From: Oncomelania hupensis
Taxonomy: Eukaryota; Mollusca; Gastropoda; Littorinimorpha; Pomatiopsidae
Assembly (NCBI GenBank): GCA_036898135.1
Contig: JBAHVR010000272.1
Span: forward strand, 1-64,000
DNA length: 64,000 nt
Reading direction: 5' to 3'
Part shown: positions 57,027-64,000 of the stretch, piece after piece
Layout of the letters: each line of letters begins with the position of its first letter
Position numbering within the stretch: position 1 is the stretch's first letter
Position numbers and translations under genes: made by a program
Notes under the pieces: model-generated
What the model saw: only the letters and a program-made list of their open reading frames with translations
Told to the model about the DNA's origin: nothing
Databases searched by the model: none

Positions 57027-57504
57027 CTACTAATGTTGAAATTTTATTACAACTACTTTAAACCTAAGTACCCAGAAGCTAGAGTATACACAGACACAGA
57101 CTCTTTAATATTAGACATACCTACTAAAGACATTTATACAAAACTAAAAACAGAATTAAAACATTATGATGTTAGTGACTATCCCGATACTCATCCTTTG
57201 TACAGCAAAGCAACCCAAAAGAAATTAAGTTTGATGAAAGACGAAATGAATGGGAAATTAATAGAATATGTAAGGTTGCTATCTAAGCAATACAGTATTA
57301 AACATGAATCAGGTGAAAGTTCAAGAGCAAAAGGTATTCAAAAAGCTGCAATAAAAAACAGATATCAGACATGAAAACTGTCTTGAAGCTTTAGACGGAA
57401 AAGAAATTGACCCCTACCCTAACACAACTATACAGTCCAAAAACCACATAGTCAGCACAGCAGTGACAAACAACAAAACAATATGCACCAATGACACTAA
57501 ATGA
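57020..57504 (+). pseudogene. Polinton/Maverick-type DNA polymerase B, C-terminal fragment
   Basis: The frame reads LSKLLMLKFYYNYFKPKYPE and then VYTDTDSLILDI, which is PolB motif C (the catalytic Y-x-D-T-D-S). It continues with DYPDTHPLYSKATQKK, LMKDEMNGK and SRAKGIQKAAIKN. After a frameshift near 57357 it continues HENCLEALDGKEIDPYP to a stop near 57504. This pattern is typical of protein-primed type-B polymerases of Polintons and relatives. No exonuclease domain, integrase, capsid gene or terminal repeat is visible. It joins the gag-like coiled coil upstream without a spacer. Confidence 0.75.
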
Positions 57505-58025
57505 GTAAAGGTTACTAAAGAGTTTGCAAGCGCCCTAGGGCACTTTAAGTTCTTAAAACTGATCAACCAACTAATTGTAAGTTACTTCTCTAAGTAGGAG
57601 ATAACTTTTTAAAAAGTTACCTAGTTAAACTGAACATACAAAATTAATTCTTAATACTGCCAGTTAAATTACTACAAGATACTTATGTAATTACAAAGGT
57701 AAGTCAACTTAATTCATATTCAACTGTAAGTCAACTGTAAGTCATTATAAGTCAACTGTAAGTTAAAAAGATCTTATAAATAAGTTAGATAATTTAATTA
57801 TCTACATTACTTATTTTGTTTAACAACAAATATTTCCCGGGGACATTAATATATATTGTTGTTGAAATTACAACTATGCAACAGATGAATCACATTATAA
57901 GACCATGGCTCTCTTCTAGAGATCATCAGTAGGTCTGGTACAGGAAAAGAGAGCACGCTGGCTGGCTTCTGTGACACAGACTGTTTGTTAACAGTATCGC
58001 TCAATGAGAAGGAGACTGTCTATAC
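57505..58025. repeat. AT-rich sequence with short gtaagtcaact repeats
   Basis: Four to five direct repeats of gtaagtcaactgtaagt type lie at about 57690-57765. No gene was seen. Confidence 0.6.
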
Positions 58026-58094
58026 ATAGAGAGAGAGAGAGAGAGAGTGAGAGAGAGAGAGCGTGAGAGAGAGAGAGAGAGTGAGAGAGAGAGC
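58026..58094. repeat. (GA)n microsatellite
   Basis: About 68 bp of (ag)n with occasional gtgag interruptions, just before the RTE-like 3' tail. Confidence 0.95.
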
Positions 58095-58111
58095 TCTTTG
58101 CAGCCCATGGG

Positions 58112-60215
58112 ACTCTATCCTATCCTATCCCGTAACCCGAAGGTCATAGGGGCACCACAGATGCTCGTTTAACCAGCGTACTTCATATTTCTCTGTCCTC
58201 AGCAACCCTTATGGCTTCGCTCAGTGTCAAGCCAGTCCATTCTCGAATGTTGTCCTCCCACCTCTTTTTCTGACTCCCTCTCCTTCTGCCTCCTTGCACC
58301 GTGCCCTGCAGGATGGTCTTTGCAAGGCCTGATAATCTGGTGACATGGCCATACCATCGGAGTTTCAGTTACTTCACCACTGTGAGCATGTCATCATGTT
58401 GTCCAATGGCTTGTGTGATGGTCTGTTGGACAACGTTGTTGTAGATGTGCTGGGTATAGGAAATGCCCAGGAGTCTTCTATAGCACCTCATCTCCATGCT
58501 TTGTATTCTTTGTTGTAAATCTGCTGTGAGGGTCCATGTTTTGCAAGCATATAGGAAGATGGAGATGACAGGGAGCAAAGCAGCCTTACCTTGGAATGTA
58601 GACTGAAGGTCCTGTCTTTTGAAATGGGCTTCAACCTTGTCAGGGCAGCAGTTGTTTGTGCGATCCTGGAGAACTTTCAGTTGGGACCTATTGCATGATA
58701 CAATGGCTCCTAAATATTTGAAGCTATGCACTGTGTTAAGGAATTTTCCTTAAACTTTGATGTCCGGGGTGTCGGATAGTGCAGTGGTTGGAGCACTCGC
58801 TACTGTGTCGAAAGTGAAGCACCGTCCGGTGCGGTTAGCACTTGGATGGGTGACCGCTAAGGTGTGAAGCGACAAACAACAACGCCCCCAGTTGACTCAA
58901 CTGTGATTGAGTACCTACTCTCTTGAGGGTGGGGAAGGTAAAGCAGCGAGGGAGAGAGTTGGGCATCACCCTCATTACGCTGGCCCAAGATAAGTGTGAT
59001 CTCCAACATCACGCTCCCCTACGGCCACAAGGCTATGGGACTACCTTTACCTTTTTTTTTTTTTTTTTTTGATGTCCATGTTGATGCCATTGGTGATGTT
59101 GGTCATCATTTTGGTCTTCTCTGCACATATTTCCATACCATAGGCTCTGGAGGTGGTGTCAAAGCTCTGTACAAGCTTAAGCCAATCCATCAATGTCATC
59201 CACAAAACGAAGGTTGGAGATTGCTCTACCCCCTATGCTGACAGTGCCTTCATGATCTGCAAGGGCATCTGACATGATGCTATCTAGAAAGATATTAAAG
59301 AGTGTTGGAGAGAGTATGCATCCTTGACGCACACTGACTGTTGTTCTGAACCAATTTTCGATGGCGCTGTGCTGTTGTGGAGGACAGCACTGGTAGCCTT
59401 GTCATACAGGCTTTTGATGATTCAATAATTTTAGGGCTGATTTTGTAAACTCTCATGGTTGCCCACAGAGCTGCATGTCAAACGCTTTCTTGAAGTCTAC
59501 AAACACATCATATAGATGTTGTTGGCGCTGTAGGTATTTCTCGCAGATTATTCTGAGGTTGAAAATCTGTTCAGTGGTACGTCGCCAAGCCCTGAATCCT
59601 GCTTGTTCTTCAGCTATGATTTGTTCAGCTTGGGGTTTCAACCTGTTGAGTATTATTTTCAGGAGGACTTTGCTGGGATGGCTGATGAGGCTGATGGTGC
59701 GGTAATTTTCACACTCCTGAAGGCTACCTGTTTTGGGAAGAGTGATGACAAGCGACTGGATCCATGGTGTAGACCCCTCCCCACTCTGCCAGATCTTGTA
59801 ACAGATAATGATAATGGTTCCTCCTGCTTGAAGCAATTAGGAGGGTATGTTGTCCACTCCCACTGACTTCCATTTCTTCAATGAATGCACTGCTGCCTCA
59901 ACTTCTGGGAGAATTGGGAGGATTTCTTCTTCTCTGTTCTGGGGACATGGTAGAACTGATGGGTCTCCATTTGGTGTGTGGTTGTAAAGGTCAGAGCAGT
60001 ACTCTGTCCATCTATCCAAGACTTCTTGTTCTTCTGTAAGGCATATGCCAGACTTGCTTTGGATTGTGGAAACCTTGAGCTGTTTAATGTCAGCTTCTTC
60101 ACAGTCTGGTAGGCCTTCTTGCTGTTGTTCTTGTTCAGACTGTTCTTGGTTTCCTGGCATTGATCATCCACGGCTGCCTTTTCCTTTACAGAATTTGACT
60201 TATCAGTCAAAGCAG
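58112..60215 (-). mobile_element. RTE/BovB-like LINE, linker to 3' tail, with SINE inside
   Basis: Minus-strand order is the linker (NSLNKNNSKKAYQTVKKL, 60150), CLTEEQEVLDRWTEYCSDLY, KSVGVDNIPS, ITLPKTGSLQECENYRTISL and RLKPQAEQIIAEEQAGFRAW. FVDFKKAFD follows, and then the RT middle is degraded. After the SINE at 58766-59067 come FKYLGAIVS, LQQRIQSMEMRCYRRLLGIS and the tatcctatcc tail at 58118-58130. Frameshifts near 59840 and 59460 inactivate it. It holds the family's linker and early RT region in its most complete form here. Confidence 0.9.
58766..59067 (+). mobile_element. SINE with tRNA-like head and 5S-like segment
   Basis: A 302-bp insertion between tttgatgtcc duplications (58756-58765 and 59068-59077). 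It begins ggggtgtcggatagtgcagt ggttgg (A-box-like). At about 58835-58858 it has ggttagcacttggatgggtg followed by accgct, very close to the 5S rRNA segment around box C. It ends ggctatgggactacctttacc and about 20 T. Pol III features, size and target duplication support a SINE. The B-box is degenerate, and the 5S link rests on one short match. Confidence 0.75.
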
Positions 60216-60996
60216 CAGCAATCTATTTTTAGCCACGGTAGGCCTAGCCTGTAGGCCAGCCAGCTGTATGCTGCTGCGGAGGCTGGTACCCATGCTATCA
60301 ATTTTCTGCAGATACAAAAAGTTCATGGAATGTTCGGCTGCGCTTGTGCTCTTTGATTTGCGCTGTATAAGTGATCGTTTTATTAGGAATGATCTAGTCA
60401 TTGGGTTCATGGTTTGCATTTAGTTACTTTCATATCTAAGCTTGGTGTTAGCGTAAAATAGAGCGATTAATTCGACTTAGTTTGTGTTATATTTAACTGG
60501 ATTTGACAGTGTGTAGTTATACTCTCTGCACAATAAGATGACTTGGATTGCGCCGGTTTCTCGGTGTGTGTGTAGTTTTCTAATTACACATGCTGACCAT
60601 TTAAACAAGTGACAGTGTTCATCATTTGAAGTCAGTTAGTACAAAGTTGGAACTTTCTGGTGATGTGATCGGTATTTACAAAATCTTTTTTTGTGTAATT
60701 TCAGCGATTTCACAAAACGCGCGTGGTAATTCTGACCACAGGCGCACAGTACAATGCCGGCCCCCTAAAGATCTTCACTGTGCTGTCAGGGAATTTCGCA
60801 GCGTGCTAGTTTTTCGTTCTTTATTGTGTTTTTGGTTTTGTCTTAGTTTGTTTTGTTGTTCTTTCTATTCTATGGGGCCATGGGATTACCTCTTATAGGT
60901 GAGTACAATACATTTTTCCCCCATTATTCTTTTTTCTGTGACGTTTCCCACACGCACGAGGTTATATCGAAAAACACACTTAACCATTGTACACGC
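60216..60996. other. no recognisable gene
   Basis: Between the RTE-like copy and the second Gmr1-like element. An open frame at 60626-60898 ends beside a gtgagt donor-like site but has no recognisable motif. Confidence 0.4.
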
Positions 60997-61634
60997 TGTT
61001 ACGTTGAAACGCGAACGAAAGTATGTCGGAAACGCGCACGATAGATCTAATCGTTTCGTTTTGCAAAGTATTCAATAATGGAGTTTATTTACCTTTGATT
61101 TGAGTTTGCGTTGTTGTTAGGAGAGGCTTTGTATAACGTTGATAATTTTTGTCGGTCGATATCGTTGTAGAATTTTCTGGATCTGCGTGTTTACTCTTGA
61201 TAGAAATTTCCCGATACATGTCGAAGCAAGAGGTCGTTCCGGAAGATATAAAAATATGTATTGACGTAAGTCAGTGATGACGATCTTTTATTCGATTGGT
61301 GGCAGTGCGTCATTTCTACTGTATTCGAAATTGTTCCGGAAGAGAGAGAGATTATAAAATTGTGTGCCGCACTGTTGTTGGAGGAGAGATTGTTGTTGAT
61401 AGTGAAGCTGGAAAGTAAATTTGAAAGTTGTTGAGTTGAGTTGAGAATTGTATACAGTTGTTGATGTATGCTGAATAAAAGTGGAAAACTTCATACGTCG
61501 ACTTTGTGACTTGTATGCTGTTTGGACGGGCTGCGTGGATAAACGAATCTGAGTTACACCCTATCAGGAATTCAGCATTGGGGCTGAATCAGATACTGAT
61601 AAAGAAAACACCATCATCAAATCGGAGTGTAACA
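60997..61634 (+). repeat. 5' LTR of copy B
   Basis: 638 bp, TGTTACGTTG to GAGTGTAACA, the same ends as the other Gmr1-like LTRs in this orientation. It is noticeably diverged from them by small indels and substitutions. Confidence 0.9.
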
Positions 61635-61637
61635 TTT

Positions 61638-61654
61638 TGGGGGTCAAGCCGCGA
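61638..61654 (+). promoter_or_regulatory. candidate tRNA primer-binding site, copy B
   Basis: TGGGGGTCAAGCCGCGA, three T after the LTR, identical to the site in the first element. Confidence 0.6.
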
Positions 61655-62099
61655 TTCACGCCATAGCCAAGGGTTCAACTGCTACAACAAGCGAGTCAAC
61701 GTTACGAGAGGCAGTCATCGAGGGTAGCCGCCAACGAGTTGCGTCGAGAGGGGCCAACATACTGGGACTACATCACCGATAGGTTCGGGTTGACTGCAAG
61801 GGCGTGTAGTCGCTGAAGAGTTGCTTCGTGAGCGAACAACAGATCGGGACTACGTGGCTGCCGCAAGACTACGTTGAGGGACAGTCTCGGAGCTACATCG
61901 CCAGTATTAGAGAGAGCGACGAGCGGACGTCGCGTCTACTTCAGCACAGGAGCGTATACATCAACACCAGCGTGGTGCAGCGTCGCATATGACGAGGACA
62001 GCGGGGCCTGCGTCAGCGAAAGCGACTAGTGGCAAGCATCAGCGCTACTGCAGAAAGCGTGCTGTTCTAGGACAGTCTAGAAGGGTGCAGCACAGTCAA

Positions 62100-62173
62100 G
62101 AACTTTCCAGAAAAGAACCTTCCAGAAAAGAACTTTCCAGAAAAGAACATTCCAGAAAAAGAACTTTCCAGAA
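62100..62173 (+). promoter_or_regulatory. five perfect heat-shock-element sequences before gag
   Basis: 13-mers at 62100-62112, 62115-62127, 62130-62142, 62145-62157 and 62161-62173 all fit GAAnnTTCnnGAA (for example GAACTTTCCAGAA, GAACCTTCCAGAA, GAACATTCCAGAA). They repeat every 15-16 bp and end 8 bp before the gag ATG at 62182. Variation falls mainly in the n positions. Confidence 0.7.
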
Positions 62174-62181
62174 GCATCAAG

Positions 62182-63090
62182 ATGGCTGACTTCTGGCAGA
62201 AAGGGATTCAACTGAATCTAAAAGGGAAACAGTTGACGGAGTACGTCAAATCCCAGGAGAGAATACAAGAACGAGAATTAGAAGAGCAGCGTCGCCGTGA
62301 AGAAAGAGAATTGGAAGAGAAGCGTCTAGAAAAAGAAATAGAACTAGAACAGAAGCGTCTAGAGATTGAACAGCAGCGGCAAGAAAAAGAAGAGCAACGA
62401 CGTCGTGAAGAAAGAGAAATTGAACAGCAGCTGCAAGAGAAAGAAGAGCAACGATGTCGTGAAGAAAGAGAGGAAAGAGAGGCTGAGCGTCAATACCAGC
62501 TAGAGTTGGCGCGTATCCAGAACAATCAGCATGCGCCACAAGTCACCAACGACCATACGGCTCCAAAATTGCCAGCGTTCGTCGACGGGAAGGACCAGAT
62601 CGACAGCTATCTGGCGAGATTCGAAAGGTTCGCCGAAAGCTCCAACTGGCAACCTCGAGACTGGGCGATTCGACTAAGTGCACTTCTGACAGGGCAAGCG
62701 CTCGAAGTTTACACCAGACTGTCGAATGATGACGCCAAAAACTACGACGTCTTGAAAGAGGCCCTATTACAGTGCTACAACTTTACAGAGAAGGGCTACC
62801 GTAAACGCTTCCGTGAATGCCGGCCTAAGTCAGACGAGACGCCAAAGCAGTTTGCGGAGCGCCTGTCGTCATATCTACACAAGTGGGTGGAGTTATCAGG
62901 CGAAAGGAAGTCTTACGACAGTCTACATGACCTGATCGTGAAGGAACAATTTCTCAATGCCTGTCACAAGGACCTAGCGACCCATTTAGAAGAACAAAAG
63001 CTGCAGACGCTTAAAGATGTGACTGAGGCTGCTGAAAGATATCTCATCGCTCATGGGAAAAACATTTTCAGAAGACTGGAAACCATGTGA
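62182..63090 (+). pseudogene. Gmr1-like gag, copy B
   Basis: 302 codons beginning MADFWQKGIQLNLKGKQLTE. A longer Glu/Arg coiled coil follows (residues about 22-115), then the capsid-like PKLPAFVDGKDQIDSYLARF and the SCAN-like segment LHDLIVKEQFLNACHKDLAT. The C-terminal 10 residues (KNIFRRLETM) come from a frameshift caused by a 25-bp deletion relative to the first element, which separates gag from the knuckle. Confidence 0.85.
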
Positions 63091-64000
63091 ACCAGATCCA
63101 GGGAAGCCAGACGAGCCAGAGACAGACAGACTTCACGCCTCCTCCCAGGGAAGGGCATTCAAGAGGCTGTTTCACTTGCAACGCTACAGACCACAGGGCG
63201 GCTAATTGTCCTCAAAACAAAAGTAGCGGACAGCGGAGCAGTACGGACAACGCAGCGGCGGGCAACCGGCAGAGGCGGTTCTCCAATCAACGGCAAACCA
63301 GTAGATCTGACCATCAGGTGTGCGGCGGGAGCGTCATTCTTCCGAGTGAGACCGAGCGCACAGCTACCCCTGCGGACGTGCAAGAGTGCATGACCGATGG
63401 CCAACTCCTCCTTGCCAACGGGAAATCCATCCCCGTCGTCGCCAGCGCAGCTGTGACCGTCCAGAACATGCCTGTTTCAAAGGGACGCGTCGGAAATCAT
63501 AAAGTGACTGTTTTAAGAGACTCTGGCTGCAGTGGGGTCATCGTCAGAGAAGACCTAATCGCTAAAGAACAGTTCACTGGCGATTCTAAATGGACACTCA
63601 TGGCCGACAGCAAATGTATGAAAGCGCCAGTTGCAAAAATTCTTGTCAACACCTCTTTCTACATAGGCGAAGTCGAAGCGGTTTGCCTGAAGAAGCCGCT
63701 GTATGATTTGATGATCGGGAACATCGACGGCGCGAGACGACCCGACGACCCCGATCCAGAATGGAGTCCTGCCTCAACCCAACGCGTCGAAGTTGTGGAG
63801 GAGGATCCATTGCCGTTTCCCGATGGAGACCTTACAGAGCTGCTACGGGACAATGTGGTTACTCCGGCTCAGCCCTGCCGACCAGAGATCGTCAGTGCTG
63901 TTACTACCAGGGCCCAGGCCAAGAGAGACAAGACGTCTACGCCACTGAAGGTCGCCGACAACTCCAAAGCTGCCATCGTGGACAGAGATAAGCTGATCCA
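63084..64000 (+). CDS. Gmr1-like zinc knuckle and protease, copy B (open to window end)
   Basis: This frame is open from 63084 to the end of the window (305 codons). It has the CCHC knuckle CFTCNATDHRAANC (63168-63209), the aspartic protease active site LRDSGCSG (Asp codon at 63519) and a linker with TTRAQAKRDK, stopping just before the integrase. It normally continues from gag in one ORF. Here a 25-bp deletion breaks the join, so translation would need a separate start or frameshift. The protease motif is intact, unlike the first element. Confidence 0.85.

Larger units (their letters stand above)
60997..64000 (+). mobile_element. Gmr1-like LTR retrotransposon, copy B (runs off the window)
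   Basis: In sense orientation: 5' LTR, primer-site candidate, leader with five heat-shock-element sequences, gag, then zinc knuckle and protease, ending before the integrase. It is homologous to the minus-strand element at 26832-35449, with somewhat diverged LTR and a different coiled-coil length. It lacks the nested LTR. A 25-bp deletion near 63065 shifts gag out of frame with the knuckle/protease. The rest of pol and the 3' LTR lie outside. Confidence 0.9.

Noticed and set aside
60626..60898. ORF ending at a gtgagt donor-like site
   Set aside because: No acceptor-bounded exon with consistent phase or recognisable motif.

Overview
The window is animal nuclear DNA, most likely from a mollusc. 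This is inferred from intron-split exons, dense non-LTR and LTR retrotransposons, AT-rich microsatellites and dispersed 'gaccttgacc' repeats of the sort common in mollusc genomes. No rRNA, CRISPR or bacterial-type operon is present. Most of the sequence is transposable elements, many nested, and two host genes can be seen through them.

Host genes. (1) A minus-strand gene has seven exons between 48485 and 13332. All have AG/GT borders, and their phases join without a stop (0>1, 1>0, 0>2, 2>0, 0>0, 0>0, 0>1). They encode about 298 residues: an acidic Ser-rich part, a charged coiled coil and a Ser/Pro-rich tail. One intron is 24.7 kb and holds much of the transposon content. (2) A plus-strand exon for a cysteine-rich modular protein (about 50250-50345 continuing at 53395) is broken by a 3.05 kb retrotransposon flanked by an 11-bp target-site duplication.

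Transposons by region. 0.3-6.6 kb: a palindromic AT-rich array, then an ORF1-only LINE interrupted by an AT-rich inverted-repeat element, which holds a solo LTR, which holds two L2-like LINE 3' ends. 6.9-7.7 kb: C-rich minisatellite, (TAA)n and a tRNA-like sequence. 9-12 kb: an L2-like LINE and a fragment of an RTE/BovB-like LINE. 14-26.8 kb: further LINE fragments, a solo LTR beside an exon, and CR1-like reverse transcriptase remains. 26.8-35.4 kb: a complete LTR retrotransposon with 5-bp target duplications, a SCAN-like gag and the order protease, integrase, RT, RNase H (Gmr1-like), carrying a nested 2.1 kb solo LTR. 35.8-49.7 kb: RTE-like head-to-head pairs, a Jockey-like ORF1/endonuclease and a deleted long-LTR element. 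50.3-53.4 kb: the second ORF1-only LINE, with an intact 647-codon ORF. 54.5-60.2 kb: RTE-like copies, a gag-like coiled coil joined to a Polinton-type DNA polymerase B fragment, and a SINE. 61-64 kb: a second Gmr1-like element running off the window.

The strongest leads are the ORF1-only LINE family, which shares a 3'-terminal motif with an L2-like LINE and so may move in trans; arrays of perfect heat-shock-element sequences just upstream of gag in both Gmr1-like copies; the Gmr1-like domain order in an apparent invertebrate; and repeated head-to-head RTE 3' ends. All calls come from reading the sequence; no database search was possible.
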